Part shown: piece by piece, positions 29,200 to 37,262 of the stretch
Layout of the letters: each line of letters opens with the position of its first letter
Numbering within the stretch: position 1 is the first letter of the stretch
Assembly: GCA_963700885.1 (NCBI GenBank)
Contig: CAVOZJ010000038.1
Coordinates: 372,001 to 436,000, forward strand
Length of the DNA stretch: 64,000 nt
Direction: 5' to 3'
Origin: Anderseniella sp963700885
GTDB taxonomy: Bacteria; Pseudomonadota; Alphaproteobacteria; Rhizobiales; Aestuariivirgaceae
The notes under the pieces: generated by a model
Seen by the model: the letters and a program-made list of their open reading frames with translations, nothing else
Told to the model about the DNA's origin: nothing
The model's database searches: none
Translations under genes and position numbers: made by a program

Positions 29200-29499
29200 C
29201 GGGGAAATCCTTTTCTTGTTTTTGTTGTTGAATCTGAAAAAGTTTCAGGGTGACGGCACTATTGGAAATTGCCGTTGAACAAATGCTGAGCAACTGGTTC
29301 ATGTGCAGTTCATGTCGATTGGGGGGCTTTCCTGCCGGATCAGACAGCTGTAGCTGCTGCGGAACAGGTGACATGGAAACCGGCGCGGAAACGCCAGAAA
29401 GGAGGCTGCCGAACGTCCTTGCAATACGGCAGTATCATTGTCACTGGCGGGAGGGATATCGTCTGACCAGCCGGAAGTGCAATTGCGGCCTGGGAAAGC
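29200..29499. other. Intergenic region without visible features
   Basis: Three hundred bases between two minus-strand genes. It should contain the promoter of the small secreted gene and the 3' end of the TerB transcript. I see no terminator-like hairpin, repeat or short gene. Confidence 0.4.
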
Positions 29500-29955
29500 T
29501 CAGATGGTTTTTTCTTCAACCCGTTTACGGATCATCACCCATTCGCGATCATCAAACCCCAACAGGCCCGCAATACGCCAGCCCATGTTCATTTCGTCTT
29601 CGTCAATCCGGCCGTCAGCCAGAATGATTTCACACAGCATTTCCACCACCGTCTCGCGCTGCTCGCGATCATAGGCTTCCTTGATGGCGCTGGTGAAACG
29701 AAAGAAGTCGATGGCATTTTCACTGGCCTTCTCTGCGTCCTCCAAAAGTTGCGCAAGACCTTTCTCATCAAGGTCGAACTTGTCCTTCAGCAAGCGGTCA
29801 CGAACGGCAATCTCGCCGTCGTCAAGATGGCCGTCGACAAGCGAGGCTGTGACAAGCAGTTCTGCAACGGCAAGTTTGACGTCAGGCTTTGAGGGCTGAG
29901 GTGCGTCAGGAGCCAATAGTGATGTGAGTTTCTCCAGGAACATGTAAACTGACAT
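29500..29955 (-). CDS. TerB-like (tellurite resistance B) domain protein
   Basis: A 151-residue all-helical protein from MSVYMFLEKL (ATG 29955). The conserved acidic pairs of TerB appear twice: LLVTASLVDGHLDDGEI and CEIILADGRIDEDEM, each followed by a long helix. The family binds divalent metal and is usually found as an isolated cytoplasmic protein in Rhizobiales, with no shown link to tellurite here. Divergent from the ankyrin gene, with 53 bases between starts. Confidence 0.88.
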   Translation of the reverse strand: MSVYMFLEKLTSLLAPDAPQPSKPDVKLAVAELLVTASLVDGHLDDGEIAVRDRLLKDKFDLDEKGLAQLLEDAEKASENAIDFFRFTSAIKEAYDREQRETVVEMLCEIILADGRIDEDEMNMGWRIAGLLGFDDREWVMIRKRVEEKTI

Positions 29956-30008
29956 AATAGGTCCGTTTGGCTGCGGCAAGAGGAAGTTGGTTATTGAAAG
30001 TTTTGGGC

Positions 30009-30680
30009 ATGATCAGGTTCCTGACAGGCTTGCTGGCAGTAGTTGCGGGTGTCAGTCCGGCTGGCTCGCAAGTAGCGCCTTCATCTGCAGAAATTGCTTC
30101 ATACACCGGAGTTCACGCAGCGGCGCACAAGGGTGATATCGCTGCTATCAGGCGATTGATAAGCTCTGGCGTTGACCTGGAGGAGATCGACGGGCGAGGG
30201 CGTACAGCCCTGCACATTGCTGCATTTGCTTCCCACGATGAGGCTGTAACACTGCTGGTGGAAGCAGGCCTTGATCCGAACAGGCTGGAGAACGACAGGT
30301 ATGACATCATTACCATAGCTGCCGTGGCAAATGACGCGGACATGGTCCGCACGGCGGTAAAGGCCGGCGGGAGCACAGGAAATGTCACCAGCATTTATGA
30401 CGGTACCGCACTGATTGCGGCGGCCCATCTGGGCCACTGGGAAAGCGTGCAAGCGTTGATTGAGGCAGGCGCTCCGCTTGATCATGTCAACAATCTGGGC
30501 TGGACCGCATTGATTGAAGCGGTTGTGTTGGGTGATGGCGGGCCGCGCCACGTAAAAACCGCCAAACTTCTGGTCGAGGCCGGCGCGGATCGTTCAGTTA
30601 CGGATCGCGACGGGCATACGCCCCTGGACCTTGCAAGGGAGCGAGGATACAAGGAAATGATCAGCGTGCTGACCCCGTAA
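30009..30680 (+). CDS. Periplasmic ankyrin-repeat protein
   Basis: A 223-residue protein with a signal peptide (IRFLTGLLAVVAGVSPAGS) followed by about five ankyrin repeats; clear ones are RGRTALHIAAFASHDEAV and DGHTPLDLARERGYKEM. It likely mediates protein-protein contacts outside the cytoplasm. I start at ATG 30009; upstream TTG codons (29967, 30003) are less likely. It shares a short divergent promoter region with the TerB gene. Confidence 0.85.
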   Translation: MIRFLTGLLAVVAGVSPAGSQVAPSSAEIASYTGVHAAAHKGDIAAIRRLISSGVDLEEIDGRGRTALHIAAFASHDEAVTLLVEAGLDPNRLENDRYDIITIAAVANDADMVRTAVKAGGSTGNVTSIYDGTALIAAAHLGHWESVQALIEAGAPLDHVNNLGWTALIEAVVLGDGGPRHVKTAKLLVEAGADRSVTDRDGHTPLDLARERGYKEMISVLTP

Positions 30681-30745
30681 GGTTTCCGTAACGAAGTATT
30701 GCCATCCTTGATGCTGCCTTTGCGTTGAATCAAGAGGATTTGCTC

Positions 30746-31213
30746 ATGGCATTCGGGAAGCGTGGCGCCGGACAGTCGCGGGCAGCTCAGCCGGCATTTG
30801 CGGTTGCTGGCCCGGTTGCCAGTGATGTGGACAACGAACCTGGCAGGAAGCGCGGTTTTTTCGCCGGCAAACACGACGATGACTTTGATATCAATCTCGG
30901 ATTCATGTTGCCTTATGGTGAGGGCAAGTCAGTGATCGTCCTGATCCTGATGTGGTTTTTTCTTGGTGGCGCCGGTGCGCACCGGTTCTATCTGGGTCAC
31001 AACATGATTGGTTCGGCCATTTTGCTGGTAAACACAATATTCGCCGTATCCGCCGCAGGTGCGATTTTAAGTGGTGTCGCGGGCATCTTCAGGAACACCG
31101 CAGTGGTGCAGCCAGTGTGGGGCTGGTGGCTGGGCGTTATGCTGATACTATCGCTGTGGGTTCTGATCGACGGGATTTATGTGATCTGCAGGACGCTTTC
31201 TGCAAAAGTCTGA
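30746..31213 (+). CDS. TM2 domain-containing membrane protein
   Basis: A 155-residue protein with a charged N-terminal region and a TM2 domain: helix LIVLMWFFLGGAG-like, the signature GAGAHRFYLGH, then a second helix. A third hydrophobic segment (WWLGVMLILSLWVLIDGIY) follows. ATG 30746 is preceded by AGAGGA; a TTG at 30725 is less suited. Function of the TM2 family in bacteria is not established. Convergent with the VWA gene, with 9 bases between stop codons. Confidence 0.85.
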   Translation: MAFGKRGAGQSRAAQPAFAVAGPVASDVDNEPGRKRGFFAGKHDDDFDINLGFMLPYGEGKSVIVLILMWFFLGGAGAHRFYLGHNMIGSAILLVNTIFAVSAAGAILSGVAGIFRNTAVVQPVWGWWLGVMLILSLWVLIDGIYVICRTLSAKV

Positions 31214-31222
31214 TGGCTGTAC

Positions 31223-32401
31223 CTAACGCACCAGTTCCTTGACGGCGTTGTCGATCCCCTCCAGTGTCAGCGGATACATACGGCCTTCGAACAACGTCCT
31301 GATATAATCGACAGTCGGTGTATAACCCCAGTATTTGGGGCTGGAGGGATTCAGCCAGATACAATGTGAATAAATGTCCGTGATGCGTTTGAGCCAAAGC
31401 GCACCGGCCTCGTCATTGAAATGTTCAACGGAGCCACCTGGATGGGTGAGCTCGAACGGGCTCATGGATGCATCACCCACAAAGATCACCTTGTAATCCG
31501 GGCCATATGTATGCAGCACGTCCCAGGTGGCTTCTGCCGATGTATGGCGCCGGCGGTTTTCCTTCCAGAGTTTCTCGTAAACGCAATTGTGGAAATAGAA
31601 ATACTCCATGTGTTTGAACTCGGCACGCGCGGCGGAGAACAATTCCTCACACATGCGGACATAGGGGTCCATTGAACCACCCACATCAAAGAAGATCAGC
31701 ACTTTCACTGTGTTGCGTTTTTCAGCAACCAGCTTCAGATCCAGATAGCCCCTGTTGGCAGTGGAGCGAATGGTGTCGTCAAGGTCGAGTTCTTCCGGTG
31801 CACCTTCACGTGCGAATTTGCGCAGGCGTCTCAGCGCAATCTTTATGTTGCGTGTTCCCAGTTCGACTGAATCATCAAGATCCCTGAACTCGCGCTTGTC
31901 CCACACCTTGATGGCGCGATTGTTGCGGTTTTGATCCTGTCCGATGCGGATGCCGGCAGGGTTGTATCCGTATGCGCCAAATGGCGATGTGCCCCCGGTG
32001 CCGATCCATTTGCTGCCGCCCTGATGCCGGCCTTTTTGTTCTTCCAGCCGCTTCTTCAGTTCTTCCATGATCTTGTCCCAGCCGCCCAGCGCCTCGATCC
32101 TGGCCTTTTCTTCCTCTGTCAGGAATTTTTCGTTCACCTTGCGCAGCCATTCCTCAGGAATGTTGGCGAGCAGTTCTTCCGGCGACAGACCTTCCATACC
32201 TTTGAAGACGTGGCCGAACACCTTGTCAAACTTGTCGAGATTGCGCTCATCCTTCACCAGTGTGGCGCGTGAAAGATAATAGAAGTCCTCCACCTGATAG
32301 CCGGCAATGTTGGCCTCCAGAGCCTCCATCAGGGTAAGGTACTCTTTCAGCGTGGCAGGCACGCCGGCAGCCTTGAGTTCATGGAAAAAAGTTGTGAACA
32401 T
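31223..32401 (-). CDS. CoxE-like VWA domain protein
   Basis: A 392-residue cytoplasmic protein of the CoxE group. The N-terminal helical region starts with FFHELKAAGVPATLKEY, typical of the family; the VWA domain has the MIDAS loop FFDVGGSMDPYV. CoxE-type proteins work with a MoxR-type AAA+ ATPase to load metals or remodel proteins. The matching MoxR gene here lies 16 kb away at 48832-49677 rather than next door. No other cox gene is in the window, so the client is unknown. Confidence 0.9.
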   Translation of the reverse strand: MFTTFFHELKAAGVPATLKEYLTLMEALEANIAGYQVEDFYYLSRATLVKDERNLDKFDKVFGHVFKGMEGLSPEELLANIPEEWLRKVNEKFLTEEEKARIEALGGWDKIMEELKKRLEEQKGRHQGGSKWIGTGGTSPFGAYGYNPAGIRIGQDQNRNNRAIKVWDKREFRDLDDSVELGTRNIKIALRRLRKFAREGAPEELDLDDTIRSTANRGYLDLKLVAEKRNTVKVLIFFDVGGSMDPYVRMCEELFSAARAEFKHMEYFYFHNCVYEKLWKENRRRHTSAEATWDVLHTYGPDYKVIFVGDASMSPFELTHPGGSVEHFNDEAGALWLKRITDIYSHCIWLNPSSPKYWGYTPTVDYIRTLFEGRMYPLTLEGIDNAVKELVR

Positions 32402-32548
32402 CAGGCATGTCTAGCGGATTTTGACGAGGGCGTCACGCGTCAGGTTGTTCGGATCGCACATGATACACCTTCCCTCCGGTTCAAGATGCATCTACCTTGT
32501 ACGCCAGTTCGGGAGTTATCTGGAGAATCCCGTTTCATGGAGGCAAGT

Positions 32549-33271
32549 ATGTGTGAACGTTGTGAATCCGGCCTCATTTGCCGGCGGACTGTGTTGCAAC
32601 TCGGCGCTGCCGGGTTGCTGGCGATGAACCTTGGTGATGTCACAGGAGCGGCTCTCGCCGCTGAAGGGTCACGCTCTTCGCTGACACCTGATCAGGCGCT
32701 GGCCGCACTCAAGGAGGGTAACGCCCGATATGTCGCTCAGCCGGAGCTCTGCGTGCTTCAGCTCGCTGCCCAGCGTGACGCAGTGGCGGGCCATCAGGCG
32801 CCTTGGGCAACAGTGATTGCCTGCGCCGACAGCCGCGTGCCACCCGAATTGATCTTCGGAGGATACGGCGTCGGCGAATTGTTCGTTGCACGAAATGCCG
32901 GCAATCTGGTCGACACAGCCACTCTCGGCACGGTGGAGTATGGCGCGGCCGTACTTGGCTCGCCGCTAATCGTCGTTCTGGGCCACACAGCCTGCGGGGC
33001 GGTAAAGGCGGCCTGCGATGTGGTCACCGGGAACGCCACCTATCCCGGCGCCATCGGCCTTATGATCGAGCCGATCGTGCCGGCTGCACTGGCGGTCGCG
33101 GACAAGACGGGGGATTTTACCAACAACGCCGCGATGGAGAGCGCCCGCCGCACTGTTGCGCGCCTCACCACGGCGAGTACGCTGCTGGCAGCCGCGACAG
33201 GCACCGGCAAGTTGAAAATCGTTCCCGCAATCTACGACCTGCAGACGGGACTGGTGGACTGGCTGGCGTAA
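32549..33271 (+). CDS. Beta-carbonic anhydrase with Tat signal
   Basis: A 240-residue protein. Zinc ligands are C92 in the CADSR motif (91-96 region), H146 and C149 in GHTACG; D94-R96 form the catalytic dyad. The N-terminus carries CRRTVLQLGAAGLL (R12-R13), a twin-arginine-like signal, which points to a folded, zinc-loaded export into the periplasm. ATG 32549 has GGAGG five bases upstream; the ATG at 32537 lies before that site. Periplasmic beta-class enzymes usually assist CO2/bicarbonate supply or pH buffering. Confidence 0.9.
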   Translation: MCERCESGLICRRTVLQLGAAGLLAMNLGDVTGAALAAEGSRSSLTPDQALAALKEGNARYVAQPELCVLQLAAQRDAVAGHQAPWATVIACADSRVPPELIFGGYGVGELFVARNAGNLVDTATLGTVEYGAAVLGSPLIVVLGHTACGAVKAACDVVTGNATYPGAIGLMIEPIVPAALAVADKTGDFTNNAAMESARRTVARLTTASTLLAAATGTGKLKIVPAIYDLQTGLVDWLA

Positions 33272-33320
33272 ACCTTGCCGCTCCTGAAGCGGCGGGTTGC
33301 GGTTACATGTAACATGTACA

Positions 33321-33555
33321 GGCGGTTTCTTCCTGTCCCCCTCCCTGTGGTGGGTGATGCACGCATTGTTGATGATCTGGTATAACCGGTGTACCGGACT
33401 TCAAGTTCCCATAAAAGACTTCGCCGGTACCATCGGGAGGGAGGAGGCCCCATGGTACCGGCGTTGCGGCGGCAAAAGCCCGGTTGTTCTTATCGGGCGA
33501 TGTTTGGTTTTGGTTGTTTCGCGGCGCCCGGTTTGCAGGGGAGAGAAAACCGCCT
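33321..33555. repeat. Candidate fold-back intergenic sequence, third type
   Basis: A perfect 12-bp inverted repeat CGCCGGTACCAT / ATGGTACCGGCG (33422-33433 and 33452-33463) is centred in a stretch whose outer edges are also loosely complementary (GGCGGTTT at about 33322 with AAACCGCC at about 33547, plus a C-rich/G-rich pair). It contains GATCTGGTATAA near 33374, like the end of elements A and B. It lies between convergent genes. The rest of the 390-base gap 33272-33659 has no credible gene. Confidence 0.45.
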
Positions 33556-33659
33556 TGTTTTTTGTTCATCGCCTTGTTGTTGAGATGAACCTAACCGATG
33601 CGTCACGTGAGGACTGTGCAATTCATCACATTGCGAATTTATGGGCGGAGAATCCGGCG

Positions 33660-34217
33660 CTATCCCGCCTGCCACTGCCGGATCCAGTCGAGCGGATATA
33701 CGAGCATGATGACGTTGAGCAGCAGACCGTCTCGAATAAAGTAGCCTACCACCAGTTCCGCGGTGACAAACAAGGCCACTGACAGCCACACCGGTACGCG
33801 CGCGGCAATGAAGAATCCCAGCAACATCATGATCAGGTCGGACACGGAATTGATGACACTGTCGCCATAATAGTCCAGCGCGATCGTGTCTTCGCGATAC
33901 TTGTCGATGATCCAGCTGGTGTTCTCGACAATTTCCCATGCCGCTTCGATGGCTGCGGCAATCACCAGCCGCCAGCCAATACTCAGCCCTGGCGCCAGGA
34001 AGTGCAGCGACATGTAAAAGACCAGTCCATGCAACACATGAGAAGGTGAGTACCAGTCGAGAATGTGTTGCGAGTTTTCAGACGAGACGATCTCTCCGTG
34101 CCAAAGCTTCACAAAACCGCACTGGCAGATGAGATTGCGGCCCAGGAAGACCAGGCTTGCCGCCATGATCGAAGCTATGCAGATCAGCAGCACCCAGTGA
34201 CAGCGTTGCAGGGTCAA
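33660..34217 (-). CDS. DUF2585 family membrane protein
   Basis: A 185-residue inner-membrane protein with four or five hydrophobic segments. Landmarks of DUF2585 (UPF0314) include WYSPSHVLHGLVFY, AAIEAAWEIVENTSWII and YYGDSVINSVSD. Starts at TTG 34217 if its overlap (TTGA) with the ipdC stop is used; an ATG at 34166 would cut the first membrane helix. Function unknown. Coupling to the decarboxylase gene is suggested by the overlap. Confidence 0.88.
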   Translation of the reverse strand: MTLQRCHWVLLICIASIMAASLVFLGRNLICQCGFVKLWHGEIVSSENSQHILDWYSPSHVLHGLVFYMSLHFLAPGLSIGWRLVIAAAIEAAWEIVENTSWIIDKYREDTIALDYYGDSVINSVSDLIMMLLGFFIAARVPVWLSVALFVTAELVVGYFIRDGLLLNVIMLVYPLDWIRQWQAG

Positions 34218-35848
34218 GTGTCAGCCTCAGCCGAAAGTGCGGATTTCTTTGCTATGGCCCCGGTAAACCGTGAAAGTGTTTTCGAAAAAACATCCCGTGG
34301 CAGCATGATCTCTATGAGCTGGAAGCAGGTTGTCTCGGCGTGGGCGGATTCAAGTGCTCGCGCCAGTTGCCCCGGAGTTGAAACCCGAACCCCTTTGCCG
34401 CCCAGGGTTTCTGCAAGTTCTGCAAAATGCCAGTCATCAAGGTCGTTGTAGCCGGTGTCTTTCTGAAATGCTTTCAACATGCCCCACGCGGTATTGTTGA
34501 ACAACAACACGATGGGATTTAGCCCCAGGCGGTTGCAATTGCCGAGTTCCCAGCCAGTCATCTGGAAGGCGCCATCGCCGACCAGCACCAGTGGCCGCCT
34601 GCCGCTTGCCGCCTGCAGACCAAGCCCGAATGGAACGCCGGTGCCCATGGTTGCATAGTAGCCGGGTGCAACCAGTGCGGTGTGTTCAATATCCATGGCG
34701 GTGAACAGGCAGTCGCCCATGTCAGATGCGATTGGCATCACTCCGTGGTTTGCAAAAAAGTCATTGACGGCGGTTGCCACATCCTGCGGCAGAATTTGCC
34801 TGTCAGTGGATTTGAGGCCGCGCGGATAAGATGCCGTGACAGGTTTTGCATTGCCGAGTTTCCTGGCGCCGGTCAGCAATGCATCTACAAAGGCTTCAAG
34901 GGTGACATCGTGATAGGAGTGGTGTTCGAAATGCACCGCGGCGTCAAAAGCATGCACGCTGGTGCGCATATCGACCTGGCGTTTCGATACGCCAAAATTG
35001 GTATCACACAGTATGACACCAAGCATCAGCAAACCATCTGCGCGTTCGACCAGCCGGCGGGTGGTTGCATCACCGGCCAGACCCAGATAGGTGCCAGCGG
35101 TTGGAGCACCGGTTTCAGCCAGAATTCCCCTTCCCATAAAAGTTGTCAGAACCGGAATACCCAGTGTCTTTGCGAGTTTTGCAACTTTTGTTTCGAGACC
35201 ATACCGGCGCACTTCGACACCCAGCAGCATCGCCGGCTGCTTTTTCGTTTCCAGCATCCTCAGGGTTTGCCGCGCGGCTTCACGTGCTGCAGCGATATTC
35301 TTGCCCTGCTTTTCAAAGGCCGGCACTGCGGATACGCTGGTTTCGACCATATCGCGCGGCAGCTCAATATAAACCGGGCGCGAAAGGTGACGGGCTGCAG
35401 TCAGCACTCGTGCAATTTCACCGGGAGCAGTCGCTGGATCATCGAGCACACACTGAGCGCAGGTTACTTCACGCATGATCAGCATCTGACTGTTGAAATG
35501 CTTGACCTGATGATGCAGGCCCAGCCCCATTGTGCGCTCTGCTGCGCCCGGTGCACCTGAAATGACCACCAGCGGCGATTTTTCCGCGTAGGCAGTGGCA
35601 ACCGGGTTGATCATGTTCAGGGCACCTGCGCCGTAGGTAATGCAGGCAACGCCGATTGTGCTGCGATAGCGGCCGGCTGCATCTGCTGCAAAACCAACGG
35701 CGGGCTCGTGGCTCAGGGTGTAAAGCGGCAGCGTGTTGATCCGTTCGATCTGGCGAAAAAACGGCAATGCGAAATCTCCGGGAATGCCAAAAATCTCACC
35801 GGCGCCGTAGTCCTTCAACGCCTGCAATAATGCGTGTGCGAGTTGCAT
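34214..35848 (-). CDS. ipdC: Phenylpyruvate/indolepyruvate decarboxylase (ThDP enzyme)
   Basis: A 544-residue thiamine-diphosphate enzyme very similar along its length to Azospirillum IpdC/phenylpyruvate decarboxylase. The N-terminal domain has IFGIPGDFALPF and the catalytic SHEPAVGFAADAAGRY (E48); the C-terminal cofactor site is GDGAFQMTGWELGNC ending at NN. It decarboxylates aromatic 2-oxo acids in the Ehrlich or indole-3-acetate route. Fold-back element C begins 17 bases upstream of the start codon and so probably lies in its promoter or leader. Confidence 0.9.
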   Translation of the reverse strand: MQLAHALLQALKDYGAGEIFGIPGDFALPFFRQIERINTLPLYTLSHEPAVGFAADAAGRYRSTIGVACITYGAGALNMINPVATAYAEKSPLVVISGAPGAAERTMGLGLHHQVKHFNSQMLIMREVTCAQCVLDDPATAPGEIARVLTAARHLSRPVYIELPRDMVETSVSAVPAFEKQGKNIAAAREAARQTLRMLETKKQPAMLLGVEVRRYGLETKVAKLAKTLGIPVLTTFMGRGILAETGAPTAGTYLGLAGDATTRRLVERADGLLMLGVILCDTNFGVSKRQVDMRTSVHAFDAAVHFEHHSYHDVTLEAFVDALLTGARKLGNAKPVTASYPRGLKSTDRQILPQDVATAVNDFFANHGVMPIASDMGDCLFTAMDIEHTALVAPGYYATMGTGVPFGLGLQAASGRRPLVLVGDGAFQMTGWELGNCNRLGLNPIVLLFNNTAWGMLKAFQKDTGYNDLDDWHFAELAETLGGKGVRVSTPGQLARALESAHAETTCFQLIEIMLPRDVFSKTLSRFTGAIAKKSALSAEADT

Positions 35849-35864
35849 ATCCAGTGCTCCGGGT

Positions 35865-36132
35865 TATACCAAAGGAAGTAATTATTGACCCGTTTGATGG
35901 AGTCAAATCCGACCACTCTGGCAGGCGCGGTGCGCAGCGCGATGCGGTGCATCGGGCAAGCGGCGCAACGCACCAGATGGGCGGATTTGGCCCACCGAAG
36001 GCCGGTTTTTCGCGATCACCGGACTTCGTTATGCTCCACTTGTGGTCTGCCGGACCACGGCGTGAAGCATGCCTCGCCGGCAAACGCGAAAAAATCGGTC
36101 AAATGGGTCAATAATTACTTCCTTTGGTATTA
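35865..36132. repeat. Fold-back intergenic element, copy C (about 268 bp, variant arms)
   Basis: The two ends are a perfect 26-bp inverted repeat (35866-35891 and 36105-36130), beginning ATACCAAAGGAAG. The interior shares long blocks with copy A, for example GGCAGGCGCGGTGCGCAGCG (about 35921), and ends with GAAAAAATCGGTCAAATGGG. Arms differ from those of A and B except for the outer ATACC and parts near GACCC, yet pair perfectly. The central hairpin GTGGTC-TGCCG-GACCAC (36042-36058) replaces the 16-bp palindrome of A and B. Unlike the others it lies between two same-strand genes, right before ipdC. Confidence 0.85.
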
Positions 36133-36258
36133 CTGGCAAAACGCCCCAGATCAGGCAACATAAACCTGATGGTTTCCATGTTGCTGTCGAGAACAGTCCA
36201 GACTATGCGGGTTGGCGGGGGCATGGGCAACTGCAATTCATCTCAGCGACTGATGATT

Positions 36259-37233
36259 TCAGTACCACAGTCCCATGCGGCCGATATTGATGCGTGGTCC
36301 GCGAACGGGCGGCACAATCGACCGGTTTGGTCGCACAGCAATGTCGGGGCGATTTACAATGGGCGGAACTTCCGCATGCAAGGACCGAAGGCGAGCCACC
36401 CTGTCCGGGGTTTGGGGATGACTGCGCAATATCGAAGGTTGCGGCGACCGTGATCCCGGCAGCACAAGCTTTTCCCACATGCCGCCCTGTTTCTGTTCCA
36501 GCGTCAGCAAGGCCGAAGCAAGGCCTTCAGGATCGCCAGTCAGGCCTGCTGCATCCAGATCAGCATCGTATTCGCGCGTACGGGACAGGGCGAGCTGCAA
36601 TAGTCCACCAATGGTCGGCGCGGCAACAAGTGCGATGATCGCCACCCACGGAACAATGCCGCCATTGGTCAGGAATGCGGCCGGCACACCTATCAACAGT
36701 CCAACTGTCGACAATGTTCCGGTCAGCCGTGACAGAACATCACCCAGCGCCATTACGGTCAGATCGCCATTGCGAATGTGACTGATCTCATGCGCCAGCA
36801 CTCCGGTCAATTGGCGCAGTGTGAGATTGCGGATCAGGCCGTCGGTTACAGCAATTGCAGAATTATCTTTCTTGCCGACTGCAAATGCATTCATCATCCG
36901 GGACGGAACGTAATACAGTTGCGGCACGGCAGGCAGGTTTGCACGCTTTGCCAGTTCATCCAAAACAGTGTGCAGTTGAGGAACATCTTTCGCACCCAGT
37001 GCCCGGGCCTTGTAGAGCCGCAGGATGAACTTTGGTGATACCCGCCCTGCCTGCCATAACCCAAATGCGGTCAGAACAAGTGCCCAGACGACACCTGAGC
37101 CGCCGAAGATGCTATAGGCAATCAACGCCATGAGCAGTGCTGAACCGGCAATCATCACCCACGTGTGAAGGGTATTGCGCCATTGATGGGCGATCTGGGC
37201 ATCGGGGTTGAGAGGCTGGAGTGGAGGGTTCAT
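36259..37233 (-). CDS. M48 family zinc metalloprotease (HtpX-like)
   Basis: A 324-residue membrane protease with two N-terminal hydrophobic segments, the zinc motif HEISH (H148-H152), the third ligand E221 in SRTREYDAD, and further membrane helices between them (170-215). This matches HtpX/M48B enzymes that degrade misfolded membrane proteins. It is the last gene of a lemA-DUF2207-M48 operon, 29 bases after DUF2207; the same trio appears in many Proteobacteria, so htpX itself may be a separate gene elsewhere. Confidence 0.92.
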   Translation of the reverse strand: MNPPLQPLNPDAQIAHQWRNTLHTWVMIAGSALLMALIAYSIFGGSGVVWALVLTAFGLWQAGRVSPKFILRLYKARALGAKDVPQLHTVLDELAKRANLPAVPQLYYVPSRMMNAFAVGKKDNSAIAVTDGLIRNLTLRQLTGVLAHEISHIRNGDLTVMALGDVLSRLTGTLSTVGLLIGVPAAFLTNGGIVPWVAIIALVAAPTIGGLLQLALSRTREYDADLDAAGLTGDPEGLASALLTLEQKQGGMWEKLVLPGSRSPQPSILRSHPQTPDRVARLRSLHAEVPPIVNRPDIAVRPNRSIVPPVRGPRINIGRMGLWY

Positions 37234-37262
37234 GGGTTGAATCTAGGCATTGGCCCGGTGTT

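Noticed and set aside
33297..33782. 161-codon plus-strand frame after the carbonic anhydrase
   Set aside because: Runs over the palindromic spacer and into the opposite-strand DUF2585 gene; no domain.
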